A DNA stretch of 13,938 bases, from NCBI GenBank assembly GCA_003139975.1, contig PLHN01000114.1, positions 25,055-38,992 on the forward strand. Direction: 5' to 3'. The number at the start of each line of letters is the position of its first letter. Position 1 is the first letter of the stretch. Position numbers and translations under genes: made by a program. This document shows positions 3,745 to 11,422 of the stretch, in pieces. Origin of the DNA: Acidobacteriaceae bacterium. Lineage in GTDB: Bacteria > Acidobacteriota > Terriglobia > Terriglobales > Acidobacteriaceae. Below the pieces are notes generated by a model. It was not told the DNA's origin, did not search any database, and saw only the letters and a program-made list of their open reading frames with translations.

Positions 3745-5262
3745 TCAAGCCAACTTTTGTGCGATGTGCTCGTCTAGAATCTCGCGGACGGTGAGCGGGA
3801 TTACAACGATGTGCTCACGGCGAAAGAATGCGTCTATCTCCGTCAGCGCATCGCGTGAGAAGTCGAAGCCCACAAAGAAACCCTTTTTCCGTCGCGTCCG
3901 CATCATCGCAGCCTCAAACTTGTCGATGTCCGGGCGTCCTACCTTATCCATCTGCTTCACTTGGATCGGATACCAATCGTCCATGAAGTCGAGTTCCGCT
4001 GTGTGCTTGTCGCTGGCGGTTGGTGCGGCTCCTACCGGATAGATTCGCCCGTCAATGCCCATGTCCCCGACTTGGGTTTTATTCGGGATTCCGCCCAGTG
4101 CGATGACTGCCCAGTTCTCAAACTCGAATGGCGGAATCTCTCGCAGTTGTTTTTCCGTCCAAGGCAGGTCACGAACCACAAACCCGCGTCCTGCCCGCCA
4201 CAGTTTTTCGTCTTCGGGAAGTTTGCAAATATCTCGCAGTCGCTTTGCCATCACGCGGCATGAAGTCGGGGAGAGGTCTATCCCAATCCACTGCCGTCCT
4301 AGATTCTGCGCTGCGACTAGCGCCGTCCCGCATCCGCAGAAGGCGTCAAGCACGATGTCATTCGGCTCTGAGGAAATCTCTACAATCCTTTCCAGCAGCT
4401 TGAGTGGTTTCTGAGTCGGGTAGCCAAGACGTTCCCCGGCTGCTCCCTGTACAGGACCGATGTCATCCCAAACGGAACCGAGCGGAACTCCCTTACCTTC
4501 GTCAAGGTATCGCTTGTATGCGGGGACTGTCCCCGGCTTCGTTTGGATAATGCGCCCCTGCTTGTAAAGCTCCTGCATGTTCTCTTCTGAGTAACGCCAG
4601 TATCGCGTGACGCCAAGGAACTCGTAATGCGGATTGCCCTTGGACGGTGACGCGCCTCCGGGGGCGGTCAGATCACCAAGACGGTACTTTCTCCCCGTCT
4701 CAGGCTCGGTGTAGCGGTAGAACTGCTCCATGTACTCAGGGTCGTAAGGCCGGTACAGGTGCTTGAAAAAGTAGTCCTCGCCTCCGCTGTAGAGAAAGAG
4801 CGTGTCATGGACTCGGCCAAGGTGTTTCGAGCCTTGCTTGGCATCATTGTGCGAAGACTGCCGTTTCCAGATGATCTCGTTTACAAAGTTGTTTTCTCCG
4901 AGAATCTGGTCGAGCATCACCTTGACGTAGTGGTTTGCATGCCAGTCGCAGTGATAGTAGAAGCTACCCGTTTTCTTGAGAACTCGCGCCAGTTCAACGC
5001 AGCGCGGGCGCATGAACTCTATGTAGGCTTGCGTGGATTCGTGCCTATCCTCGAATGCACGCATCTCCTTCGTTTCGCCCCAGAACACTTCATAGTTCCG
5101 ATTGGAGTTGAACGGCGGATCAATGTAAACCAGATCAACGCAGGCATCGGGCAGTTTCTTCAACTGCACAAGGTTGTCCCCGCAGAAGATGACGCGGGTG
5201 TCCACAAGCGCGGAGGGCTTTCCCGCTGGTTTAGCTGCGCCTCCGTTCCGAGCTTTTGGCAT
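3745..5262 (-). CDS. Beta-type DNA methyltransferase fused to Mrr-like nuclease domain
   Basis: This 505-aa protein transfers a methyl group from S-adenosylmethionine to an exocyclic amino group in DNA (N6-adenine or N4-cytosine). The catalytic motif VYIDPPFNSNRNY (DPPF at 48-51) comes first, and the cofactor-binding motif LDAFCGCGT with GIDLS (305-331) comes last, the order of beta-class enzymes. YPTQKPLKLLERI (281-293) is the conserved segment just before motif I. The residues between (about 125-280) should include target recognition. The tail (about 375-505) resembles an Mrr-type PD-(D/E)xK nuclease: FENWAVIALGG, then GDMGIDGR (Asp404), then PIQVKQ (Gln434, Lys436). No separate restriction or specificity gene is nearby. 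It could therefore be a single-chain restriction-modification enzyme, or a self-protecting methylase with a degraded or targeting nuclease fold. The domain calls are firm; target sequence and nuclease activity are unknown. Confidence 0.92.
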   Translation of the reverse strand: MPKARNGGAAKPAGKPSALVDTRVIFCGDNLVQLKKLPDACVDLVYIDPPFNSNRNYEVFWGETKEMRAFEDRHESTQAYIEFMRPRCVELARVLKKTGSFYYHCDWHANHYVKVMLDQILGENNFVNEIIWKRQSSHNDAKQGSKHLGRVHDTLFLYSGGEDYFFKHLYRPYDPEYMEQFYRYTEPETGRKYRLGDLTAPGGASPSKGNPHYEFLGVTRYWRYSEENMQELYKQGRIIQTKPGTVPAYKRYLDEGKGVPLGSVWDDIGPVQGAAGERLGYPTQKPLKLLERIVEISSEPNDIVLDAFCGCGTALVAAQNLGRQWIGIDLSPTSCRVMAKRLRDICKLPEDEKLWRAGRGFVVRDLPWTEKQLREIPPFEFENWAVIALGGIPNKTQVGDMGIDGRIYPVGAAPTASDKHTAELDFMDDWYPIQVKQMDKVGRPDIDKFEAAMMRTRRKKGFFVGFDFSRDALTEIDAFFRREHIVVIPLTVREILDEHIAQKLA

Positions 5263-5270
5263 TACACAAG

Positions 5271-5276
5271 ATTGTA
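5271..5276 (-). promoter_or_regulatory. -10 box just upstream of the methyltransferase start
   Basis: TACAAT on the minus strand (5276-5271) ends 8 nt before ATG 5262. No Shine-Dalgarno sequence precedes the ATG, so a nearly leaderless mRNA is likely if this box is used. I see no good -35 hexamer at 16-18 bp, so an activator or another sigma context may be needed. Confidence 0.35.
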
Positions 5277-5344
5277 GCGCGGCGGAAGTTCAGGAGCAGT
5301 GATTGACGGGATGCAGCCAGAGCAAATCGGCATCATTCGGGCCG

Positions 5345-5350
5345 TATAAT
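5345..5350 (+). promoter_or_regulatory. Possible -10 box for the small right-end gene
   Basis: A perfect TATAAT lies about 95 bp upstream of ATG 5444, within the 180-bp divergent gap between that gene and the methyltransferase. The -35 region is poor, so this is only a candidate. Confidence 0.3.
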
Positions 5351-5443
5351 GTACACCCTGAATTGAGCGTTACAGCGTTCCCGGATGCGCGGGTGATGGA
5401 AACGGTCAACGGGCCTGTAGACTACGCCACTGAGGGGCACGGG

Positions 5444-5749
5444 ATGCGAAAGGCGCGTACCATAGGGAGCATGACAGACACATGGCAAGAGGCGCTGACG
5501 AATAAGTTGAAGCAGATTCAGACAACGCTGCTCAACGAGATTGCAATTCCTGTAAACAACGCCGAGCTTGAAGTTGGCAAACTCAAAAGCAGTTACACGT
5601 TGCAGCAAATTAAGAACGGTTTGCAAACAACCGCACAACTCAAAGCGCTCATTGGCAGCAAACTGGACAAAGAAGCAGAACAGGAAGAAGCACGGGAGAA
5701 AGGCATACCTGCAATGCCAGTTGGAGGGACGAAGGAAATAACGCGCTAG
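5444..5749 (+). CDS. Unknown 101-aa helical protein at the element's right end
   Basis: The reading frame is open from a TTG at 5303. I start it at ATG 5444 (MRKARTIGS), which has GAGGGG 6 nt upstream and lies downstream of a TATAAT. A second ATG at 5471 (MTDTWQEALTNK) is possible, but its GGAG is too close. From the second Met on the protein is hydrophilic and almost wholly helical, with heptad-like Leu/Ile spacing (for example LTNKLKQIQTTLLNEIAI). It ends in a Glu/Lys-rich segment followed by a Gly/Pro-containing tail. There is no membrane span or known motif. It is the last gene before the attachment site and is divergent from the methyltransferase. Small genes near att sites are often excisionase-like, but no DNA-binding motif is visible, so I make no such call. 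Confidence 0.55.
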   Translation: MRKARTIGSMTDTWQEALTNKLKQIQTTLLNEIAIPVNNAELEVGKLKSSYTLQQIKNGLQTTAQLKALIGSKLDKEAEQEEAREKGIPAMPVGGTKEITR

Positions 5750-5786
5750 TCCGCAATTCAGTCCGCAGTCACCGTATCTTGAACGA

Positions 5787-5825
5787 ACTTACAAGCACTT
5801 AGCGGTCTCACGTGCGGTTGTAAGT
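5787..5825. repeat. Inverted repeat beside the attachment site
   Basis: ACTTACAA (5787-5794) and TTGTAAGT (5818-5825) are perfect 8-bp complements. They are extended inward by GCAC (5795-5798) with GTGC (5812-5815) across a 2-nt bulge. The repeat ends 26 bp left of the tRNA fragment. It may be an integrase or excisionase arm site, or the terminator region of the gene ending at 5749. Confidence 0.45.
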
Positions 5826-5851
5826 CGTTGAAATACCTTAATATCGAACCT

Positions 5852-5896
5852 CTGAAAAGGCTGGCGTCGGCGGTTCAACTCCGTCCCTGGCCACCA
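5852..5896 (+). other. Attachment site: 3' fragment of tRNA-Phe(GAA)
   Basis: Counting back from the encoded CCA (5894-5896), the bases match a tRNA from position 32 on. The anticodon loop CTGAAAA has GAA at 5854-5856. GGCTG (5859-5863) forms the 3' anticodon stem and GCGTC the variable loop. GGCGG with CCGTC forms the T stem around TTCAACT. The acceptor strand is CCTGGCC, with discriminator A. The predicted 5' partners, CAGCC and GGCCAGG, are absent at positions 27-31 and 1-7, so the gene is cut at the anticodon loop. This is the copy displaced when the element integrated; the element's own 3' end should have rebuilt the intact tRNA left of the window. A TTTT run follows at 5897. Confidence 0.85.
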
Positions 5897-6124
5897 TTTT
5901 CCACCCTCAAATTCCCAGCTAACTCGGTCTTTCTCCTGCCATTTGCCCGATCAAGGGCAAACTCGGGTCGAAGTGCTCGGGCGGCTGGTTTCTCCAGGCC
6001 GCCGTGGGGCGGCAGAGAACCGATTCTGACTTTTTTGCGTTCCAACGGTCAATCTACGCAGGCGCTCCCGGGGGCTAAGCTTCCGCTACACTAGGCGAAC
6101 ATCCTTTGCTGCGGGGATTGCTAA
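5897..6124. other. Chromosomal spacer between att site and BNR gene
   Basis: No gene is supported here. A GC-rich hairpin (GGCGGC-TGG at 5980-5988 with CCA-G-GCCGCC at 5994-6003) has no U-run directly after it; a T6 run lies later at 6031-6036. TACACT at 6087-6092 is a possible -10 box for the gene at 6125, but without a clear -35. The first bases are what remains of the tRNA-Phe downstream flank. Confidence 0.4.
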
Positions 6125-9100
6125 TTGAACAACTCAGGTAGCCGGTTACGGCACTATCTCGTTCTTGCGTTTTTTCTACTGAGCCTGCTCTCAGCGGCCG
6201 CGCAGGCGGTTCCGCCGGAACTCTATTCGGGCCTCAAATGGCGTTTGATCGGCCCCTTTCGCGGTGGGCGCGCGGTGGCCGTTACCGGCGTTCCCGGAAA
6301 TCCAACTACATTTTACTTTGGCGCGGTTGACGGCGGCATTTGGCAGAGCACGGACGCGGGGATGGTTTGGAAGCCAATTTTTGACGGCCAACATGTCGCT
6401 TCCATCGGCGCAATTGCCGTAGCGCCTTCGGATTCGAAAATCATTTACGCCGGTACTGGTGAGGCGGACATTCGTTCGGATTTGTCCTCCGGGGATGGAA
6501 TCTACAAATCAACCGACGGCGGACAAACCTGGAGTAATGTCGGCTTGCGCGAGTCACGGCAGATCAGCCGCATTGTCGTCGATGCTCATGACGCGAATGT
6601 CGCTTATGTCGCCGCGCTTGGCCATGCATATGGGCCCAATGCCGAACGCGGCGTGTTTAAAACGACCGACGGTGGCGCGCACTGGACGAAAATTCTGGAT
6701 CAGGGGCCGGACATTGGTGCGGCGGATTTGGCGATCGCCAGAGAGAATTCCAAGCTTCTTTTCGCCACGATGTGGCACGCCCGCCGCCCACCCTGGAGCA
6801 CGTATGCTCCGCTCGGCGGCCCGGGTAGCGGGCTTTATCGCTCTTCCGACAGCGGGCAGTCCTGGTCACATCTGACGGGAACGGGGTTGCCGGACGGCGA
6901 TTGGGAGCGCGCAGGAGTGGCTGTTTCTGCGAACGGAAAGCGAGTCTACGCACTGATTGATGCCAAGAAAGCTGGCGGAGCAGGTCTTTATCGCTCCGAC
7001 GATGGCGGCGATTCCTGGGCGCTGGTAAGTTCCGATTCCCGCCTCACCAGCCGCTCGTGGTACTTCGGCAACATCACCATCGACCCCAAGAACAACGATG
7101 TGATCTACATTCCGAATGTTGCGCTGTACCTTTCTGAGGACGGCGGCAAAACAATTGCCATTGTTCGTGGCGCGCCCGGTGGAGACGACTACCACCAGAT
7201 CTGGGTCGATCCTGCGGATTCGACGCGCATGATTCTTGGGACGGATCAGGGCACCACCATTAGCGTGGACTACGGCAAAACGTGGAGTTCGTGGTACAAC
7301 CAGCCGACGGCTCAGCTTTACCACGTGATCACTGACAATAAATTTCCTTATGCCGTTTACGGCACGCAGCAGGATAGCGGCGCGATCGCGGTGCCGAGCC
7401 GCACGGATCACGGGCAGATCACCGCACGCGACTGGTGTTCGCCGGGTGGAAGCGAGAGCGGATATATCGCACCTGACCCGAACGATCCGAACATTATCTA
7501 CATCACTGGCACATACGGATCGGTGGGCCGCTTTGATTTGCGTACCTCATTCAGCCAGGACATTACTCCGTGGCCGGTTACAACCTGGAATACAGAAATC
7601 AACGAGCGCAAGTATCGCGATCCGTGGACGCCTGTGCTGGTGTTCTCGCCGTTCGACAAGAAGACGCTTTACCTCGGCTCGCAGTTCGTAATGAAGACCA
7701 CTGATGGCGGTCTGCATTGGGAAACGCTCAGCCCTGATTTGACCGGCGAGGCCCCACCGGCGCAAGAGAAACAGGCAGAGGGGCCAGCGACGGTTGAGAA
7801 CTCAAAGCAACGAGGATACGGCGTTGTATTCACCATTGCACCCTCAAACCTGAATGGCGATCTCATTTGGGCGGGTAGCGACACCGGGCTGATCCACGTG
7901 ACACGAGATGGAGGAAAAACGTGGAAGGACGTCACGCCCAAGGGACTGCCCGACTGGAGCAAGATATCGCTGATCGAGGCCTCACATTTTGACCCCGCGG
8001 AGGCCTATGCGGCGGTCGACCGGCATCGTTTGGATGACCAGCAACCATATCTTTACCGCACTCGCGACTATGGTGCGAGTTGGCAACGTATCACGGACGG
8101 AATTGGTGCGCCATCATTCCTGCGTGCCGTCCGGCAAGATCCGCAGGATAAGAACTTGCTATTTGCCGGAACCGAACTCGGAATCTACGTTTCCTTTGAT
8201 GATGGCGACCACTGGCAATCGCTGCAGTTGGATCTGCCCGCGACCTCGGTGCAGGACATAGCTGTCCATGGCGATGACCTTGTGATTGCCACGCATGGAC
8301 GTTCATTTTGGATTCTTGATGACATCTCATCATTGCGGCAGGTCAACGGTGCGATGCGGGCTGCCAAAGCATGGCTCTACTCCCCGGCTGCCGCGGTGCG
8401 CGTTGACAACGATCGGTTCCTGGGAAGTCCGCTTCCGCCGGAAGAACCTGCGGCTGAGAATCCTCCGAACGGCGCAGCGATCGACTACTACTTGAAGAGC
8501 GCGGCAGAACGGGTGACCTTCGAAATCCTCGATTCGGAGGGAAAGGTTGTTTATGCCTTCTCGTCGAGCTCACGAAGAGATGGCAGGCGTGCGCCCGTTG
8601 CCATCGCGAAAGGGTGGTTTCCAAAACCGCAGATTCTTGAGACAACACGGGGGATGCACCGGTTCGTTTGGGACCTATCTTGGGGCCCTCTTAGCAGCAA
8701 CCCGGAGCAGCCTAGTGACGACGAGGAATATGGCGCACCGCGCGCACCGCGCGTGATTCCTGGAATCTACGAGGTCCAACTTACGGTGGATGGGGTCAGC
8801 ATGGCGCAACCACTCAAGGTGGCCATGGACCCTCGCTCGACGGCGACCCCAGCAGAATTGGAGCAGCAATACAAACTTGGCCGACAGATGTTCGCGGAAG
8901 CGATAGCTATTCGGCAAACGCTGGCGGAAATTCGCTCGGTAAGAGCACGACTCACTGCGGTTGGACAAAAGCCAAGCACGCAACAGACGGACATTAGGAC
9001 GGCAATCACTGAAATCGAGAATGCGATTAAGACGATTCTCACCGGTAACGGGGCACGCTCGGGCGAAGGCATGGGGCTCGAGCTTGCGAGCAGCGGCATT

Positions 9101-9295
9101 GGCAGCGCACTGCGAGTGGTCGAGAGTGGAGATCGAACGGTACCATCGCAGGCCATCGCCGTATTCGAGGAAGCTTATCGAGCGGCGAAAATGCGCATGG
9201 ACGAATGGACCCGGCTTAGAACGACGCGGCTGCGCTCACTGAACGATCAATTGAAGCAGGCAAATGAGGGTTCGGCGTCACGGGACGAGAACTGA
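6125..9295 (+). CDS. Exported BNR/Asp-box (sortilin/Vps10-like) propeller protein
   Basis: This 1056-aa protein carries a signal peptide (about 1-28: short polar start, hydrophobic LVLAFFLLSLLS, AQA cleavage site), so it acts outside the cytoplasm. After the signal comes WRLIGPFRGGR (39-49), a hallmark opening of bacterial BNR-repeat proteins of this class. Eleven Asp-box motifs follow (S/T-x-D-x-G-x-x-W), including STDAGMVW (75), STDGGQTW (129), TTDGGAHW (180), SVDYGKTW, TRDGGKTW and TRDYGASW, spread to about residue 700. They imply one or two large beta-propellers. A beta-sandwich-like region lies at about 785-910 and a helical tail at 915-1045. Such proteins are often annotated glycosyl hydrolase or sialidase-like from the Asp boxes alone, and no sialidase active site is evident. 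The start is TTG 6125 with GGGG upstream; no later start would keep the signal peptide. Confidence 0.88.
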   Translation: MNNSGSRLRHYLVLAFFLLSLLSAAAQAVPPELYSGLKWRLIGPFRGGRAVAVTGVPGNPTTFYFGAVDGGIWQSTDAGMVWKPIFDGQHVASIGAIAVAPSDSKIIYAGTGEADIRSDLSSGDGIYKSTDGGQTWSNVGLRESRQISRIVVDAHDANVAYVAALGHAYGPNAERGVFKTTDGGAHWTKILDQGPDIGAADLAIARENSKLLFATMWHARRPPWSTYAPLGGPGSGLYRSSDSGQSWSHLTGTGLPDGDWERAGVAVSANGKRVYALIDAKKAGGAGLYRSDDGGDSWALVSSDSRLTSRSWYFGNITIDPKNNDVIYIPNVALYLSEDGGKTIAIVRGAPGGDDYHQIWVDPADSTRMILGTDQGTTISVDYGKTWSSWYNQPTAQLYHVITDNKFPYAVYGTQQDSGAIAVPSRTDHGQITARDWCSPGGSESGYIAPDPNDPNIIYITGTYGSVGRFDLRTSFSQDITPWPVTTWNTEINERKYRDPWTPVLVFSPFDKKTLYLGSQFVMKTTDGGLHWETLSPDLTGEAPPAQEKQAEGPATVENSKQRGYGVVFTIAPSNLNGDLIWAGSDTGLIHVTRDGGKTWKDVTPKGLPDWSKISLIEASHFDPAEAYAAVDRHRLDDQQPYLYRTRDYGASWQRITDGIGAPSFLRAVRQDPQDKNLLFAGTELGIYVSFDDGDHWQSLQLDLPATSVQDIAVHGDDLVIATHGRSFWILDDISSLRQVNGAMRAAKAWLYSPAAAVRVDNDRFLGSPLPPEEPAAENPPNGAAIDYYLKSAAERVTFEILDSEGKVVYAFSSSSRRDGRRAPVAIAKGWFPKPQILETTRGMHRFVWDLSWGPLSSNPEQPSDDEEYGAPRAPRVIPGIYEVQLTVDGVSMAQPLKVAMDPRSTATPAELEQQYKLGRQMFAEAIAIRQTLAEIRSVRARLTAVGQKPSTQQTDIRTAITEIENAIKTILTGNGARSGEGMGLELASSGIGSALRVVESGDRTVPSQAIAVFEEAYRAAKMRMDEWTRLRTTRLRSLNDQLKQANEGSASRDEN

Positions 9296-9563
9296 CCCGT
9301 AGTGAGAGCACAAGGCTCGAGCGCAAGCGAATGCATTGGAAGTGCACAAACTTTCACCGCGTCCCATGCCTTTTTCTTCAGCCTTAATTCAGTTGACAGG
9401 CGTGCCATTCAATAGCAGACTTGTGCAGCAAGGGTGAGCATGACGAAGCGGTGCTGTTCTGCGCCGATGGGGATGTTCGCTCACTCCAAGTTCATCCGGT
9501 GAATTTCACTCTAATCTAAATTGACGGCGCAACAGCCGGAACGGCGAATAACTGGGGGGGCGT
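9296..9563. promoter_or_regulatory. Spacer with candidate promoter for the lectin-like gene
   Basis: TTGACA at 9393-9398 is a perfect -35 hexamer. The hexamer 17 bp downstream, CAGACT (9416-9421), matches the -10 consensus at only three positions. Transcription from it would leave a leader of about 135 nt. No terminator hairpin with a U-run is evident after the propeller gene, so read-through into the lectin gene cannot be excluded. Confidence 0.3.
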
Positions 9564-11324
9564 ATGAAAATAGGAATCACGAAACTGATCATGGTGGCCG
9601 CGATCGCGGCCTTGGTGGTGGTTGCTGGGAGCACCGGGGCTTGGGCTCAGAGCTGCCCCACGTCACCCAACTATCTTCCAGATTTCAGCTCGAACCAAAA
9701 CTGCCTCGCGCTGAACAACAACGGCGCGGGCACCGGGTACCCGGGCTTCTACCCGGCAGTCTCAGAATCCGGAACCGTGTTACGGTTAACTCCAAACCAG
9801 TACTTTTGGGCGAGTTCTGCCTGGTATACCACTCAGCAGCCTGTCGCGGGCGCTTTTTCCAGCACGTTCACATTTCAGCTGAGCGGCACTTCCGAAGGCG
9901 GGTCCGGCAACGCCGATGGAATTGCGTTCCTGATTCAAAACTCGCCGGCGGGCACGACTGCATTAGGCCCTGACGGTTGCGGCATCGGCTTTGGTGACGA
10001 CACTCTTATCGGCTGCACGCCCTCGACCGGCGGCATTGTGAACAGTCTGGCCGTGGAGTTCAATAGCTACCTGAACGGCGGCATCGATCCGAGCGCCAGC
10101 GATGTCACCATTCAGAATTGCGCAGGCACTGGAGCGAACAGCGTCGACCCGGGCTGCAGGATTGCCATTAACGATCTCACCCAGCTGGCCAATCCGATTA
10201 TCATCGCCGACGGCAACGTTCATACCGTGACCATCAACTACTCGGGCCCCAGTACCAAACTGCTGGATGTAATCCTGGATAACGTTGACTTGTTTCCCGG
10301 TGGCGTCGTTTTCGATTTAACTACCCTGGGATTAGCCAACAGTAATACCAACGCCTGGGTTGGATTCACGGCGGCAACTGGTGGTGGAGATGACAACCAG
10401 GACATTCTAAGCTGGACATTCACGCCACAGGCTCAAACCGTCGTGGTTACGACAACTTCGCCGGCTACACTCTCGTTCCCGAATGCCTCGGGAAATAACG
10501 TCTACTCCTACACAGCGCAGCTGACGACCCCGTATGCTAACCCGGTGGTTGAGGTCCAGCCGATATTGATGACCCCAGCGGCTTGCGACGCACTCGTGCA
10601 AAAGAACTTCTGGCCAGCCCGCTGCTTTGTTTACCAGAACGCCGAGAATACCGGCCTGGATGCGGCCGTGATGTTCGCCGTTACCTGCCCGGACGCTCCG
10701 GGTGGAACGTGCGGCTCGATCGCCCAGCAGAATTTCTTTGCGACGCTAGGTACCGTGTTCAGCTACCTACCTTCTGACAACCCCTTCTTCGTCTATCCGG
10801 GGATTATCGGCCCCTTAAACCCATTCCCGGGTTGGCTCAAGGGAGAGGGCGGGAACCCCACATCTCCGTGCACGCCACCCTCGAGCGGTCCTCTGTTTCA
10901 GAGCAACCAGATTTCGGGTTTCTCGATAACGGGCGATCCTAACGGCAAAACCGTGGGAGGAAGCGGCGGCACGGCTTCCTGCTGGGTCCCTACTTACGAC
11001 ACGCCCGGCGAAATCTGGCCGGGGATCAAGATCACGTCTCCTAAGTCGACGACCTATACCAAGGGCCAGATCGTCGCAGCGACTTATAGCTGCAACAATC
11101 CGGCAACATCGCAGCCCACGAGCAGCCCGACGGGTCCGTATCTGACCGCGGCCAGCTGCACGCAGTCGTCGGGAGTGCAGACCTCCTGTACGCAAACCAG
11201 CAGCGGCCTGTCGTGTACTGGCACCGTCGATACTTCAACCAAGGGACTGCACACGTTCCTGGTAACGGCCATCGACTCGGGGGGCAACCAGAACCTGGAT
11301 TTGGTGCTGTACAAAGTCAAATGA
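9564..11324 (+). CDS. Exported L-type lectin-like protein
   Basis: This 586-aa protein has a signal peptide (1-29: KIGITK, hydrophobic core, AWA cleavage site). Residues about 38-288 look like a legume/L-type lectin jelly-roll. NADGIAFLIQN (116-126) holds the conserved Asp of the sugar site. SLAVEFNSY (161-169) is the metal-site strand, but with Asn167 where lectins usually have Asp. GNVHTVTINY (217-226) and AWVGFTAATGGG (264-275) through ILSWTF (281-286) complete the fold. Six Cys before residue 200 suggest disulfides. Residues about 295-480 are not recognised. The last 100 residues (from KITSPKSTTYTKG) resemble a bacterial Ig-like domain with paired Cys. It probably binds a polysaccharide at or outside the cell surface. 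There is no sortase or PEP-CTERM tail. The start has a GGGGGGG run 3 nt upstream. Confidence 0.82.
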   Translation: MKIGITKLIMVAAIAALVVVAGSTGAWAQSCPTSPNYLPDFSSNQNCLALNNNGAGTGYPGFYPAVSESGTVLRLTPNQYFWASSAWYTTQQPVAGAFSSTFTFQLSGTSEGGSGNADGIAFLIQNSPAGTTALGPDGCGIGFGDDTLIGCTPSTGGIVNSLAVEFNSYLNGGIDPSASDVTIQNCAGTGANSVDPGCRIAINDLTQLANPIIIADGNVHTVTINYSGPSTKLLDVILDNVDLFPGGVVFDLTTLGLANSNTNAWVGFTAATGGGDDNQDILSWTFTPQAQTVVVTTTSPATLSFPNASGNNVYSYTAQLTTPYANPVVEVQPILMTPAACDALVQKNFWPARCFVYQNAENTGLDAAVMFAVTCPDAPGGTCGSIAQQNFFATLGTVFSYLPSDNPFFVYPGIIGPLNPFPGWLKGEGGNPTSPCTPPSSGPLFQSNQISGFSITGDPNGKTVGGSGGTASCWVPTYDTPGEIWPGIKITSPKSTTYTKGQIVAATYSCNNPATSQPTSSPTGPYLTAASCTQSSGVQTSCTQTSSGLSCTGTVDTSTKGLHTFLVTAIDSGGNQNLDLVLYKVK

Positions 11325-11368
11325 GCTAGGCAGTAGACTTCGCGGGAAACAGCGGAGTCAATGACCGA

Positions 11369-11397
11369 GGGGCGCTGCAAAGCAGCGCCCCTTTTTT
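11369..11397 (+). terminator. Intrinsic terminator of the lectin-like gene
   Basis: GGGGCGCTGC (11369-11378) pairs perfectly with GCAGCGCCCC (11382-11391) across a 3-nt AAA loop, followed directly by TTTTTT (11392-11397). It lies 45 nt after the lectin stop codon and acts on plus-strand transcription. The opposing TPR gene would meet the hairpin without a U-run on its own strand. Confidence 0.93.
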
Positions 11398-11422
11398 GCC
11401 CACGAACCCTTCCGATTGAAGG

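Larger units (their letters stand above)
1..5896. mobile_element. Right end of an integrated mobile element (tRNA-Phe insertion)
   Basis: The segment ends on the right in a truncated tRNA-Phe 3' end (5852-5896), the typical scar of integration into a tRNA gene. Its contents fit mobile DNA: a serine recombinase, a methyltransferase with a nuclease-like domain, and a leftward operon of tiny overlapping genes of unknown function. Ordinary large chromosomal genes begin right after the scar. The left end, the intact tRNA-Phe and any tyrosine integrase would be outside the window. No capsid, terminase, relaxase or replication gene is visible here, so prophage, integrative mobilizable element and genomic island cannot be told apart. 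The boundary is well supported; the type of element is not. Confidence 0.72.

Noticed and set aside
4759..5277. 172-codon plus-strand open frame opposite the methyltransferase
   Set aside because: It mirrors the DPPF-containing coding region on the other strand and has no ribosome-binding site or recognisable motif.
5821..5896. A complete 76-base tRNA-Phe gene
   Set aside because: The 5' acceptor (should be GGCCAGG), D arm and 5' anticodon strand are absent; only positions 32-76 match, so it is a fragment.
5828..6094. 88-codon plus-strand frame across the attachment site
   Set aside because: It runs through the tRNA fragment and non-coding flank, without a ribosome-binding site or plausible protein composition.
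6866..7411. 181-codon minus-strand frame inside the propeller gene
   Set aside because: Antisense shadow of the Asp-box repeat region; no supporting start signal.
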